From an uncultured Flavobacteriales bacterium (GTDB lineage: Bacteria; Bacteroidota; Bacteroidia; Flavobacteriales_D; Sanyastnellaceae), in the NCBI GenBank assembly GCA_938084585.1, contig CALKFF010000044.1, positions 1 to 59,939 on the forward strand: a stretch of 59,939 nucleotides of DNA. The letters are read 5' to 3'. This document shows, in pieces, positions 15,034 to 24,733 of this stretch. Below the pieces are notes generated by a model. The model did no database searches. It was given only the letters and a program-made list of their open reading frames with translations, and was not told the origin of the DNA. How positions within the stretch are numbered: the first letter of the stretch is position 1; each line of letters starts with the position of its first letter. The position numbers and the translations under genes were made by a program.

Positions 15034-17562
15034 TCAACCTTCCGACTCCCTGCTTCCGAGGCGGATCGACAGCCCCAAGAGCGCGGCGAGCAACAAACTT
15101 CCTGCGCGGCTGAGCATCTTGGCTGTGCCCCAACCCTCTGGCTTGAACGTCAACTGCACGTCGTGCTCTCCCGCCGGGACATTCAGCCCAGACAAGATGT
15201 AATTGACCCGCACCAAGGGGACCTCTTCCCCGTCCACCGTGGCCGTCCACCCCACAGGGTAATGCACCTCGCTCAGAACGAGCAACCCGCCACGCTGAGA
15301 ATTCACCTTGTAGCTGGACCCCTCGGGGTGGTACGCCTCCAAAGCCACCTCGCTGGCACCCGGGACGTTCACACGGCCCAGGGTCTCTTGAAATTCGGTG
15401 TGAACCACAGCTTGGGCCGCTGGGTTGAGTCCCGCAATTCCTGCAATTTCTTCCTCCGCACTGCCGACCCATGTCACGTCGTCCACGAACCAAGCTGGCC
15501 CCAGGCCACCGGCGAACGGGAGGGGCTGCTCGGCTCCGGGCACGAGCATGTACTTCGTGTTGAGCATGGCCAAGCCAGGGGCCACGTCCGCCCCAAGCTG
15601 AAACTGTCCCGCCTGGATTTGGGCGATGATGGCCGCCCGCTCGGGGGTCAACACACGCTCGATGAAGTCTTGGTACCGGCGCAATTTGGCCCCGTGGTAG
15701 CCCCCCACAGATTTGTGGAAGTACGACGTCCGTGCGTCGTTGAAGGGGTTGGCCAAATCAAACACCCGGTGATGCGTGTTGGCGTTCAACACCTCAAACG
15801 CCGCCGCATCCTGCGCACGGGCGTAGCGTCGGGTCAATTTGGCGTCCAGCTTGTCCTCCCAACGGGCTTGGGCCGCCCTGAATTGTTCCTCAAAATCCTG
15901 GACTCCCCCCCGCTCTGCCGCCAAGATGGCACGGTCTGCAGGCGTCGCCTCGAAGGGGAAACGCTTGTCCATCGGGGATTCGTAATTGTTGGAGCCGAGG
16001 TACCGGTTGTTCACCGACCCCATGTCCAGGGCCACGACCGCCACAGTCCCCATCACCACCCAGCGGGCGTCCACCCATCTCTTCACCAAAGCGAGCACCA
16101 CACCGAGTCCGAGAAGAGACAACCCCAACGCACGGAGGACGTCCGCCCGGAACACCTCCAATCGCATCCCTTTGACGCGGTTGCCAAGCTGTTCCATCGC
16201 CATGTCCGGCCGCAAACTGCTTTTGAAGTCAAACAACGTGTCGGGCAACACGTAGAACAACGCCATGAGCACCGCCGACGCGGCGCCCGCGCCCACCCAA
16301 CGCTTCCACTGCTTGGCCGCCCGGTCCGATTGCACCTCATGCAAGGCCATGGCCGCACCGATGGGGACAATCATTTGGAGCAGCACCAGCATCATCTTGG
16401 TGTCTCTGAATTTGTTGAAGAGCGGCACCCGCGCCAAGAACACGTCCGTCAACCACGAGGCGTCTCTCCAAGACAACACGATGGCCAACAGCGACACGGC
16501 CAGCAGGGGCCAACGAAGCCAATGGCTGCCCGCAATGAACCACGCCAAGCACAAGGCAAACGCCAAGGCTCCGAAATAGAAGGCGCCCCCGCTGAAACGT
16601 TGCTCCCCCCAATACAACTGGTTGTTTCCGCCTTTCACATCTGGCACGGCTATGCTCCAAAACTCGCCCCGGGACATGCTGTATTCCAAGATGTATTCAC
16701 GGTCGAGCCCTGCCTGTTCTTGCCCGCCACCTCCTTCGCTGGGTGCGGTCAACACGGCCTCTCCGCGGGTGGTGAACTGCGAGTATTGCTCGGTCAAAGC
16801 GAGTTGGCTCGTTTGAGGCAGCGCCGCCACAAGGCCCGCGGCCGCCAAAAGGCCCACAGCCCGCAGGGTCTGTGGCAACTTGGATTGCACGGCTCCCCTC
16901 ACGATTGCCCCGACAGCGATGGCCACCAACAAGAACAGGAGGTAGTAGGTCATTTGGACGTGGTTGGCGTCCAAATGCAGCGCCGCAAACAGCGCCGCCA
17001 CCCCTGCGCCACGCCATGGCTTGCCACGGAAAGCCAACACCGTGCCTGCCACCACACCCGGCATGGTGGCGATGGCGCGCACCTTGGTGGCGTGGCCCGC
17101 AGCCAGGTACAAGATGTTCACCGAAGACAGTCCAAACCCAATGCCCAACGCCAAGGAGATCCAAGGCGACAAGCCCAAACACAAGCCCAACACGTAGGCC
17201 GAGATCATGGCCACGAACAACGTTGCAACCTCCATGGGCATCAGGGCACGGAAGGTCTTCCACACCGTTTTGGGGGCGGTGTCCAGGCCGGGGCCCGTGA
17301 TTTGAATGGTCGGCATGCCCCCAAACATGGCGTCCGTCCATTGTGGCACATCGCCTTCCACCCGCTCGAAGTCGCGGGCTTCCTTGGACATGCCAATGTT
17401 GTTTTGGATGTCGCCCTGACGCAACCTTTTCCCGTCGAACATCGCCGGCGACAGGGTCCATCCAGCGGCAAAAAACATGACCAACACCGCAATGAGGTGT
17501 GGCACAAGTCTCGGGAGGGCATCACGGACCTCGTCCGTGGTCCACAAATTGGTCGTCGTCAT
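15034..17562 (-). CDS. YfhO-like multi-spanning membrane protein
   Basis: An 842-residue membrane protein with roughly a dozen hydrophobic helices in residues 20-535 and one near the C-terminus (about 815-835), plus a large extracytoplasmic soluble part (about 540-810). The loop after helix 1 carries GMSKEARDF and MFGGMPTIQI, typical of the YfhO family, which is related to GT-C glycosyltransferases; in Firmicutes YfhO glycosylates lipoteichoic acid. In Bacteroidota its role is not established; envelope glycan or lipid glycosylation is an inference. It follows a DUF4834 gene by 33 nt, a linkage often seen in this phylum. A weak -7-like box (TACCTTGC) lies 4 nt before its ATG. Confidence 0.82.
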   Translation of the reverse strand: MTTTNLWTTDEVRDALPRLVPHLIAVLVMFFAAGWTLSPAMFDGKRLRQGDIQNNIGMSKEARDFERVEGDVPQWTDAMFGGMPTIQITGPGLDTAPKTVWKTFRALMPMEVATLFVAMISAYVLGLCLGLSPWISLALGIGFGLSSVNILYLAAGHATKVRAIATMPGVVAGTVLAFRGKPWRGAGVAALFAALHLDANHVQMTYYLLFLLVAIAVGAIVRGAVQSKLPQTLRAVGLLAAAGLVAALPQTSQLALTEQYSQFTTRGEAVLTAPSEGGGGQEQAGLDREYILEYSMSRGEFWSIAVPDVKGGNNQLYWGEQRFSGGAFYFGALAFALCLAWFIAGSHWLRWPLLAVSLLAIVLSWRDASWLTDVFLARVPLFNKFRDTKMMLVLLQMIVPIGAAMALHEVQSDRAAKQWKRWVGAGAASAVLMALFYVLPDTLFDFKSSLRPDMAMEQLGNRVKGMRLEVFRADVLRALGLSLLGLGVVLALVKRWVDARWVVMGTVAVVALDMGSVNNRYLGSNNYESPMDKRFPFEATPADRAILAAERGGVQDFEEQFRAAQARWEDKLDAKLTRRYARAQDAAAFEVLNANTHHRVFDLANPFNDARTSYFHKSVGGYHGAKLRRYQDFIERVLTPERAAIIAQIQAGQFQLGADVAPGLAMLNTKYMLVPGAEQPLPFAGGLGPAWFVDDVTWVGSAEEEIAGIAGLNPAAQAVVHTEFQETLGRVNVPGASEVALEAYHPEGSSYKVNSQRGGLLVLSEVHYPVGWTATVDGEEVPLVRVNYILSGLNVPAGEHDVQLTFKPEGWGTAKMLSRAGSLLLAALLGLSIRLGSRESEG

Positions 17563-17595
17563 GACCGCAAGGTAGGGCCGGACGGGCCTGCAGAC

Positions 17596-17799
17596 TCAGT
17601 CCTTCACTTCCTCAAAGTCCACGTATTCGCCTTCTTTTGAATCGTCCGGTCGAACGTCCCGCGGGGAGGGATTGGGCTTCCGCGCATTGCCGGAGGGACG
17701 CCGCGTTCGCTGCCCCCCACCCACCAACCTGTCCAGCCACCGCCACACAAACCACACCATGACGATGTAGAACAGGGTGCGAAGCAGGCCGGCAAACAT
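17596..17799 (-). CDS. DUF4834-type small membrane protein
   Basis: A 67-residue protein with one N-terminal membrane helix (FAGLLRTLFYIVMVWFVWRW), a basic, Pro/Asn-rich linker and an acidic end (EGEYVDFEEVKD). Length, helix and acidic YVDFEEVKD end match the small DUF4834 proteins of Bacteroidota. It begins 12 nt after carB and sits just before the YfhO-like gene. Function unknown. Confidence 0.72.
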   Translation of the reverse strand: MFAGLLRTLFYIVMVWFVWRWLDRLVGGGQRTRRPSGNARKPNPSPRDVRPDDSKEGEYVDFEEVKD

Positions 17800-17811
17800 G
17801 GCAGGGTTGGG

Positions 17812-20631
17812 TTACTTGCTCAAGTAGAGGTTGCGCTCGCTGTAGACCTTCCGGAAGAACGGGTCGCGCAAATCGGGAATGAAGCGAATGGCCTCGCCTG
17901 TGGATTTCATCTCTGGCCCGAGCTCCTTGTTCACGTTCGGGAACTTCTCGTAGCTGAACACAGGAATCTTCACAGCATATCCGTCCATGTGGGGGTCGTG
18001 GGGCAACTCCTTCAATTTGGCCGCCCCCAACATCACCTTGGCGGCGTGGTTCACGTACGGCTCGCCGTAACTCTTGGCGATGAACGGCACGGTCCGGGAG
18101 GCACGTGGGTTGGCTTCGATGATGTACACCTCGTCGTCCTTGACGGCAAACTGAATGTTGATCAACCCCACGGTCCTGAGGGCCAACGCGATGCGCTTGG
18201 TGTACTCCTCGATCTTTTGGACGACCAAATCGCCGAGGTTGTACGGAGGCAGCACCGCATAACTGTCTCCCGAGTGGATGCCCGCAGGTTCAATGTGCTG
18301 CATGATGCCCACAATGCGAACCTCGTCGCCGTCGCAGATGGCGTCGGCTTCGCATTCCATGGCGCCGTCCAAGAAGTGGTCCAACAGGATTTTGTTGTCC
18401 GGCATGTCGCGCAGGATGTCGACCACGTGACGTTCCAAATCTTCCTCGCTGATGACAATCTTCATGCGCTGGCCGCCCAACACGTACGAGGGGCGCACCA
18501 ACAACGGGAACCCGAGCTCCCGGCTCAATTCCACAGCTTGGTCGGCGCTTTCCACCACCCCGAACTTGGGGTAAGGAATGCCTTCCTCTTTGAGCAAGGT
18601 GCTGAAGCTTCCGCGATCCTCCGCCAAGTCCAGCGCCTCGTACGAGGTGCCCATGATCTTGATGCCGTGACGCTCGAGCTTTTCGGCAAGTTTCAGGGCC
18701 GTTTGGCCTCCGAGCTGCACGATGACCCCCTCGGGCTTCTCGTGCAAGATGATGTCGTAGATGTGCTCCCAGAAGACGGGCTCGAAGTAGAGCTTGTCCG
18801 CCGTGTCGAAGTCGGTCGACACCGTTTCTGGGTTGCAGTTGATCATGATGGTCTCGTACCCGCATTCCTTCGCCGCCAGCACCCCGTGGACGCAGCAGTA
18901 GTCGAATTCGATGCCTTGGCCGATTCGGTTGGGGCCGCTGCCCAACACCACAATCTTCTTCTTGTCGCTCACCACACTTTCGTTGGCTTCCTCCTCGAAG
19001 GTGCTGTAGTAGTAGGGCGTCAACGCGGGGAATTCCGCAGCGCACGTGTCCACCAGCTTGTAGACGCGCTTGATGCCTTCCGCCTGACGGCGGGTGTGCA
19101 CCTCGGACTCCAAACAATTCAGGATGTGCGCGATTTGACGGTCGGCATATCCCTTGCGCTTGGCCTCGCGCAGCGTTTCCGCGGGCACGTCGGCGATGGT
19201 GTGCTTGGAGAGGTCCTTTTCGAAGTGGACCAACTCCTCGATTTGGCGCAAGAACCAGGGGTCAATCTTGGTGGCTTCGAAGATGCTCCGGAACGGAATG
19301 CCCAGCTTGAAGGCGTCGTACACGTGGAACAACCGGTTCCAGCTCGCGTTGCGCAGGCTGTGCATGATGGCGTCCTGGTCGCGCAACTCGCGGCCGTCTG
19401 CCCCAAGTCCGTTGCGCTTGAGCTCCAGCGATTGACACGCCTTCTGCAAAGCTTCCTGGAACGAGCGGCCGATGGCCATCACCTCGCCCACGGCCTTCAT
19501 CTGCAAGCCCAAGACGTCGTCGCACCCAGGGAACTTGTCGAAGTTCCAACGGGGAATCTTCACGACCACGTAGTCGAGCGTGGGCTCGAACATGGCGGAG
19601 GTGTTGCCCGTGATTTGGTTTTTCAACTCGTCCAAGTGGTACCCGATGGCCAGCTTGGCCGCAATTTTCGCAATGGGGTAACCGGTCGCCTTGGACGCCA
19701 GCGCTGAGGAACGGCTCACACGGGGGTTGATTTCGATGGCGATGATCTCCTCCTTCTCGTCTGGAGACACGGCGAATTGCACGTTGCATCCACCGGCAAA
19801 GTCTCCGATGCTGCGCATCATCTTGATGGCCATGTCCCGCATGCGCTGGAACGTGGAATCGCTCAAGGTCATGGCCGGGGCCACCGTGATGCTGTCCCCC
19901 GTGTGGATGCCCATCGGGTCGAAGTTCTCGATGGAGCACACGATGGTCACGTTGCCGTTGCTGTCGCGAAGCAACTCGAGCTCGAATTCCTTCCAACCCA
20001 ACAACGCCTTGTCGATCATGACCTCGTGGATGGGGCTCAGGTGCAAGCCTCGGGTCAGCTTTTCTTCAAACGCCTCCTTGTCGTACACCACGGCCGCCCC
20101 CGCCCCTCCAAGGGTGTAGGACGCCCGGATGCACAGCGGGTAGCCAAACTCCTGGGCCACCTCCTTGCCTTCCAAGAAGCTCTTGGCGGTGGTTTGGGGG
20201 GCCATCGGCACGTCGATCTCCTCCATGAGGTTCCGGAAAGCCTCGCGGTTTTCCGTGATCTCAATGGCGTCGGTGTTCACCCCAATCATCCGGACGTTGT
20301 GGTCTTCCCAAATGCCCATCTCCTCACACTTGATGGCGAGGTTGAGGGCCGTTTGACCTCCCATTGTGGGCAGCACGGCGTCGATGTCGTGCTTCTCCAA
20401 AATCTTGACAATCGATTCCGGCTCGAGTGGCTCGAGGTAAATGTGGTCCGCCACGACCGGGTCGGTCATGATGGTGGCGGGGTTGGAATTGATCAGGGTG
20501 ACTTCGATGCCTTCTTCCCGGAGACTGCGGGATGCCTGGCTTCCGGAGTAGTCGAATTCACAGGCTTGTCCAATGACAATCGGTCCGCTTCCAATGATGA
20601 GGACCGACTTGATGCTGTTGTCTTTGGGCAT
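17812..20631 (-). CDS. carB: Carbamoyl-phosphate synthase large subunit
   Basis: A 939-residue enzyme that makes carbamoyl phosphate from bicarbonate, ammonia (from CarA) and two ATP for pyrimidine and arginine synthesis. Two homologous ATP-grasp halves are visible: GSGPIVIGQACEFDYSG near residue 15 and GSGPNRIGQGIEFDYCC near residue 560. The allosteric MGS-like domain found at the C-terminus of the 1070-residue form is absent; the protein ends RNLYLSK, as in other flavobacteria, so regulation by UMP/ornithine through that domain is not expected. The start is ATG 20631, preceded by a run of A; the frame open to 21915 is a non-coding extension through a divergent gene. carA is not in the window. 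Confidence 0.96.
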   Translation of the reverse strand: MPKDNSIKSVLIIGSGPIVIGQACEFDYSGSQASRSLREEGIEVTLINSNPATIMTDPVVADHIYLEPLEPESIVKILEKHDIDAVLPTMGGQTALNLAIKCEEMGIWEDHNVRMIGVNTDAIEITENREAFRNLMEEIDVPMAPQTTAKSFLEGKEVAQEFGYPLCIRASYTLGGAGAAVVYDKEAFEEKLTRGLHLSPIHEVMIDKALLGWKEFELELLRDSNGNVTIVCSIENFDPMGIHTGDSITVAPAMTLSDSTFQRMRDMAIKMMRSIGDFAGGCNVQFAVSPDEKEEIIAIEINPRVSRSSALASKATGYPIAKIAAKLAIGYHLDELKNQITGNTSAMFEPTLDYVVVKIPRWNFDKFPGCDDVLGLQMKAVGEVMAIGRSFQEALQKACQSLELKRNGLGADGRELRDQDAIMHSLRNASWNRLFHVYDAFKLGIPFRSIFEATKIDPWFLRQIEELVHFEKDLSKHTIADVPAETLREAKRKGYADRQIAHILNCLESEVHTRRQAEGIKRVYKLVDTCAAEFPALTPYYYSTFEEEANESVVSDKKKIVVLGSGPNRIGQGIEFDYCCVHGVLAAKECGYETIMINCNPETVSTDFDTADKLYFEPVFWEHIYDIILHEKPEGVIVQLGGQTALKLAEKLERHGIKIMGTSYEALDLAEDRGSFSTLLKEEGIPYPKFGVVESADQAVELSRELGFPLLVRPSYVLGGQRMKIVISEEDLERHVVDILRDMPDNKILLDHFLDGAMECEADAICDGDEVRIVGIMQHIEPAGIHSGDSYAVLPPYNLGDLVVQKIEEYTKRIALALRTVGLINIQFAVKDDEVYIIEANPRASRTVPFIAKSYGEPYVNHAAKVMLGAAKLKELPHDPHMDGYAVKIPVFSYEKFPNVNKELGPEMKSTGEAIRFIPDLRDPFFRKVYSERNLYLSK

Positions 20632-20714
20632 TTTTTTTTTATCCGAGCGGCTCGATTTTTTGAATTCGAACCATTCGGGCAGAGAAAAGAAGACCAAACG
20701 TTGTGGACCGGGCG

Positions 20715-20722
20715 CAAAATTA
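20715..20722 (-). promoter_or_regulatory. TAATTTTG -7 box for carB
   Basis: An exact TAnnTTTG match on the minus strand, predicting a leader of about 77 nt that ends in a run of ten A including the A of the ATG. No clear TTTG -33 box is seen. Confidence 0.4.
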
Positions 20723-20787
20723 GAGCAAGGCTTGCCGTTCACGGCATGCCTCGTGCCCCGTCGTTTTCCACAAAAAACCCACCGCCC

Positions 20788-20795
20788 GACCTTTG
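20788..20795 (+). promoter_or_regulatory. GACCTTTG -7-like box, 4 nt before the hydrolase ATG
   Basis: Seven of eight positions match TAnnTTTG. The spacer to ATG 20800 is TGCC. It supports that start over the upstream ATG at 20746. Confidence 0.3.
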
Positions 20796-20799
20796 TGCC

Positions 20800-21663
20800 A
20801 TGGAGACCACTTGGACAGACCGAGGTTGGCGTTGGAACGCGGTGTGGCATGCGCCCCAGAACCCACCCACGCGGGTGGTCGTCGCCTTCCACGGATTCGG
20901 CCGTCCATGCGACGAAATGCTGGCGTACTTGCCCTTGTACGAGGAAGGCACCGCCATGCTCTCGGTGGGGGTCGCCCATCAAAACGGGAGCCACCCTCCC
21001 TTGGACGGCCCCGCCCAAGCAGTGCTTCAACCTGCGCACATGGCCAAGGCCTTGGACGCATGGTTGGGCCACCTTCTCGTAACGCGCGCCAAAAGCGTGC
21101 CACGTGAATTGCTCGGATACTCTCTGGGCGGACGGGTGGCGATGGCGCTCCTGGAATGCCACCCAGAACGGTGGATGGGTCTGACTCTTTTGGCGCCGGA
21201 TGGCTTCAAGAAAAACCCCATGTACAAGTTCGCGGTGGAGACCGCGGCAGGCCGCGCCACGTGGGCCTGGGTCGACCGCCACGCCGAAGGCATTCGGGCA
21301 CTCATCCGAGGCTTGCGCAAAGTCCGCATTCTTCCAGCCCACTTGGCGCATTTCGCCTTGCACCACACGGAAGACAACGCCATGCGCACGTTGGTGGCCA
21401 ACACCTGGATGACCCACCGCAAGTTTTGGCCCACACGAGAGGGCATGCGCAGGTCCTGGAGCCACATGGCCCAGCAAGGGGGACATGTGCACGTCGTCTT
21501 CGGGGACCGCGACGCCATCATTCCCAAATCTTGGGGCCGCGGCTGGGACCAACTTGTCGACCATCCCCACGTGCGGTTTTTGACCATTTCCTCGGGCCAT
21601 GTCATGCGCCACCCTTCCCTTGTCCAATCGTTGAAACGCACTATCTTCCCCTGTGATGACTGA
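20800..21663 (+). CDS. Alpha/beta hydrolase
   Basis: A 287-residue cytosolic alpha/beta hydrolase. Visible features are the oxyanion loop VVVAFHGFGR, the nucleophile elbow GYSLGGR, the acid in VFGDRDAI and the catalytic His in SSGHVMRH. The reaction is not inferable. It shares 8 nt with the following GGGP synthase gene and should be co-transcribed; a link to lipid metabolism is only contextual. ATG 20800 is preferred because the fold begins soon after and a -7-like box lies 4 nt before it; an in-frame ATG at 20746 would add 18 residues. Confidence 0.85.
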   Translation: METTWTDRGWRWNAVWHAPQNPPTRVVVAFHGFGRPCDEMLAYLPLYEEGTAMLSVGVAHQNGSHPPLDGPAQAVLQPAHMAKALDAWLGHLLVTRAKSVPRELLGYSLGGRVAMALLECHPERWMGLTLLAPDGFKKNPMYKFAVETAAGRATWAWVDRHAEGIRALIRGLRKVRILPAHLAHFALHHTEDNAMRTLVANTWMTHRKFWPTREGMRRSWSHMAQQGGHVHVVFGDRDAIIPKSWGRGWDQLVDHPHVRFLTISSGHVMRHPSLVQSLKRTIFPCDD

Positions 21664-22420
21664 ATCCAGCACTTGGCACGACGGCCTGAGGCAGGACATG
21701 CTGCTCGGCCAAAAACGGCTCGCCGTGTTGGTCGACCCTGAAAGCGTTCCTCGAGGAGATGGTTGGCTTGATTTGATCAACGCCATCCAACGAAGCCAAG
21801 CCACAGATGTGTTCGTGGGCGGAAGCCTGGTGGGAGAAGGCAAAACCGAACCCGTCGTTCGGGCCCTGAAAGACGCCGTCACCCAGCCTGTGGTTCTGTT
21901 TCCTGGTGCGCCCAACCAAGTGGTTCAAGGAGCCGACGCCTTGCTCTACCTCAGCTTGATTTCTGGCAGGAATCCAGACCTGTTGATCGGACGTCATGTG
22001 GAATCCGCCCCCAGGATTGTCAAGATGGGCATCCCCACGGTGGCCACGGGGTACATGTTGCTCGGAGATCCGCCCCTGACAGCAGCGGCGTACATCTCTC
22101 ACTCCCTCCCCATTCCCATGCACAAGCCGGAACTGGCCGTGGCCACGGCGCAAGCGGGATGCCTTTTGGGCTTGCAGTGCATCTTCATGGACGCCGGCAG
22201 CGGCGCGGGCACCCCCATCTCCCGCGACGTCATTTCAGCCGTCCGCGAAGCCGTGGACGTGCCCATTGTCGTGGGCGGTGGCATGACCTCCCAAACGGAT
22301 TTAGATAGCGCTTGGGAGGCCGGTGCCACCTGTTGTGTGGTGGGCACGGCGATCGAGAAGGACCCTGAAGTCCTCGACCGCCTCGCCACCGACTCCCTCA
22401 GAATCCGACCGCAAGGGTGA
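21656..22420 (+). CDS. Geranylgeranylglyceryl phosphate synthase family protein
   Basis: A 254-residue TIM-barrel prenyltransferase of the GGGP/HepGP synthase (PcrB-like) family, which joins sn-glycerol-1-phosphate to a polyprenyl diphosphate. Seen are LVDPESVP after strand 1, VFVGGSLV, YLSLISGRNPDLLIG (a family hallmark), FMDAGSGAGTPIS and the phosphate-binding VVGGGMTS and GTAIEKDP. Bacteroidota enzymes of this family are known to be active, but the role of the ether lipid in these bacteria is unclear. GTG 21653 is the alternative start. The 3' end overlaps the convergent TonB receptor by 23 nt. Confidence 0.93.
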   Translation: MTESSTWHDGLRQDMLLGQKRLAVLVDPESVPRGDGWLDLINAIQRSQATDVFVGGSLVGEGKTEPVVRALKDAVTQPVVLFPGAPNQVVQGADALLYLSLISGRNPDLLIGRHVESAPRIVKMGIPTVATGYMLLGDPPLTAAAYISHSLPIPMHKPELAVATAQAGCLLGLQCIFMDAGSGAGTPISRDVISAVREAVDVPIVVGGGMTSQTDLDSAWEAGATCCVVGTAIEKDPEVLDRLATDSLRIRPQG

Positions 22421-24686
22421 CAAACCCATGCCGTCCCGCCTGAGGGTACACGTAGTTTTCTGTCGTTTCTGAACCAGGCCCGCCGTAGCGGTAGCTGTAC
22501 GTCCAACCTGTGGCGCTGTAAACCGCATCCAAGAGGTTGTTGCCAAACACCGACAGGCTCACGTTTTGTCCAGACGTCAGCGTGGTCTCTGCACGCAACA
22601 CCGCATCCAAGGTGGTGAAGGCATCCAACGCACGGCCTTCGTTGCCCGTGTTGTCCAAGAACTGACGCCCCACATGTTTGGCGATGACGCTCAAGGACAA
22701 GCCAGACAGCTTGCTGTCTTCAGGCGCTTCGACGGTGACCATGCCCATACCCACCACACTGGGCGACAAGGCCAAATCGGTGTTTTCGTGGGTGACAATG
22801 TTCACGTAATCGAACGCGCCGTCGTAATCGTAGATGGTCTCCTCAAACAGGGCAATCTTGTTTTGCGAGAAGGTCGCATTCGCGTCCAAGCGCAGCACAG
22901 GCGTTGCCTGGATGCCCGCCTCGAGCTCCAAGCCACGTCGGTAGCTGTCCACCACATTCACACGCACCACGTTTCCGACGTCGTTCAATTGGCCGGTGGC
23001 TGCGAGTTGGTCCGTGTACTGCATGTTGTACAGGGTGGCGCCCAAGGCCCAGTTCTCGCCACGCACTTTGGTGCCTGCCTCCAGATCCACCAAACGCTCT
23101 GGACGGAGCGGAGTGTCTTGGGGAGAATCCAGGTAGTCGGAACGCGCTGGCTCACGGTGGGCCACCGCCAGGGACACAAAGCTCTGGGCATTGTCGGAGG
23201 GCGTCCAAGTCAAGCCCGCCTTGGGGTTGAAAAAGGTCAGCGTGTCCTGAACGTCGATCTCGCTGTAGTCGTCGTCGCGGCCTGTCGTGTTGTAGTTCAC
23301 GTGGCGCAGCTGGGCCTCGGCGTGCCAACGCAACGCGTCGACCTCTCCTGACCACTTGCCGAACCCACTCACGTCGTACTTCTCCCCCACGCTGCGGTAG
23401 TATTCATCGTCGGGCTCCACGCCCGCTGACATGTCCATCCAGATCAACCGACCAAAGTGATCTCCGACGTACGATGACGCGGAAATGCCGTACACCTGCT
23501 CCAAGGCCCCGGTGCGGTTGGACACCGTCCAAGACGACCCCATCAAGGTGTTGTCCAACCAACGGCGACGGACCAAATCTGTGGTGAATGCCGTATCCGT
23601 CCCCATGATGAGTGGGGCAAACCCGTAATCGGCCAAGTCGTCGCCCTGGCGGAACTGCTCGTAGAAGCCTGCGCCAGCGGTGCCGTACAGCACGCCTCCC
23701 AAGGTCCAGTTGCCCCACGTTTGGTCGAGGTGAACCTGCATGTGATCCTGGCGATAGTCGTCCACTTCGTTCTCGTAACGGTAGTAGTTGTGTTGGCCTC
23801 GACGCGCAACGAGGTCGTTCAAGCGCACGGTGTCTGCACCGTATCCATACTCGTAGCTCCCTGCGGCCCAAGTGCGGATCTCCTCTTCTGTGGATTCGGG
23901 GTTGGCGGCGATTTGAGGCACGCCGTACCACGCTTGATAAGTGCGCTCATGACCCAAGGTCGTGGTCAGGGACAAACGCCCCGTTTCCCAGCGCTTGGCC
24001 ACCCGTCCGTACAACGAGCTCAAATCGCTGGTCGCCCGGTCAACCCATCCATCCGACGTGATGCGCGAGGCACGGCCTTCGAACGACCAACCGCCTGCCA
24101 ACATGCCTGTGTTCCATGCGAGCGTCCGACGTTGTGTCCCAAAGGATCCGCCCCCCAACACCGCGCGCACGCCTGGCTTGGCCAAGGTGCCCAACGTGTT
24201 GACCGACACGGTCGCCCCGAATGCCGCAGGACCGTTGGTGCTGGTGCCCACACCTCGCTGAATCTGCATGCCCGTCATGCTGCTGCCCAAATCAGGCAAA
24301 TCCACCCAAAACACCCCTTGAGATTCGGCGTCGTTGAGTGGAACCCCGTTGATGGTCACGTTGATGCGGCTTTGGTCCACCCCGCGAATGCGCAACGCGG
24401 TGTAACCCACGCCATGCCCAGCATCTGAAGTCACCACCGTAGAGGGCGTGAGGCGCAACAGAAACGGCACATCCTGGGCCGCATCTTGGGCTTGAATGTC
24501 CTCCACTGCCAAATTGGTGACCGCGAACGGATCCTTGTCGGCGGCCTGCACCGCAGACACGGTGGCCGTGGACACGGCAAGGGTGTCGACATCGAGCTGG
24601 GCGAAGGCGCCGAGGCTCAAACCCAAAGAACAGAGCACAGCCGCGCCACGGCGGAAGTGCGAAATGAATGAAATTGGATGTGTCAT
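22398..24686 (-). CDS. TonB-dependent receptor under TPP riboswitch (likely thiamine uptake)
   Basis: A 762-residue outer-membrane receptor with signal peptide (cut near GAFAQ), a short TonB-box-like region (DVDTLAVSTATVSAV), a plug domain (about 45-165: PSTVVTSDAGHGVGYTALRI, then INVTINGVPLNDAESQG and VGTSTNGPAAFGATV) and a 22-strand barrel ending RHGFVTLAVGF with the terminal Phe. There is no CarboxypepD_reg domain. A TPP riboswitch lies in its leader, so the gene should be switched off when thiamine diphosphate is plentiful, and thiamine or a precursor is the probable cargo; riboswitch-controlled outer-membrane thiamine receptors are known in Bacteroides. No inner-membrane thiamine transporter is in the window. 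Start ATG 24686 begins the signal peptide; the frame open to 24737 runs toward the riboswitch. Confidence 0.9.
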   Translation of the reverse strand: MTHPISFISHFRRGAAVLCSLGLSLGAFAQLDVDTLAVSTATVSAVQAADKDPFAVTNLAVEDIQAQDAAQDVPFLLRLTPSTVVTSDAGHGVGYTALRIRGVDQSRINVTINGVPLNDAESQGVFWVDLPDLGSSMTGMQIQRGVGTSTNGPAAFGATVSVNTLGTLAKPGVRAVLGGGSFGTQRRTLAWNTGMLAGGWSFEGRASRITSDGWVDRATSDLSSLYGRVAKRWETGRLSLTTTLGHERTYQAWYGVPQIAANPESTEEEIRTWAAGSYEYGYGADTVRLNDLVARRGQHNYYRYENEVDDYRQDHMQVHLDQTWGNWTLGGVLYGTAGAGFYEQFRQGDDLADYGFAPLIMGTDTAFTTDLVRRRWLDNTLMGSSWTVSNRTGALEQVYGISASSYVGDHFGRLIWMDMSAGVEPDDEYYRSVGEKYDVSGFGKWSGEVDALRWHAEAQLRHVNYNTTGRDDDYSEIDVQDTLTFFNPKAGLTWTPSDNAQSFVSLAVAHREPARSDYLDSPQDTPLRPERLVDLEAGTKVRGENWALGATLYNMQYTDQLAATGQLNDVGNVVRVNVVDSYRRGLELEAGIQATPVLRLDANATFSQNKIALFEETIYDYDGAFDYVNIVTHENTDLALSPSVVGMGMVTVEAPEDSKLSGLSLSVIAKHVGRQFLDNTGNEGRALDAFTTLDAVLRAETTLTSGQNVSLSVFGNNLLDAVYSATGWTYSYRYGGPGSETTENYVYPQAGRHGFVTLAVGF

Positions 24687-24733
24687 CGTGTTTGGTTTTA
24701 AACATGACACAGGAGACCAAGGGGCCTCGATGG

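Noticed and set aside
15163-17640. 825-codon plus-strand frame
   Set aside because: Antisense to the YfhO-like gene; His/Arg-rich with no domains, whereas the minus frame has membrane helices.
20632-21915. 428-codon N-terminal extension of carB
   Set aside because: The standard CarB N-terminus begins at 20631; the extension runs through a divergent hydrolase with an intact triad.
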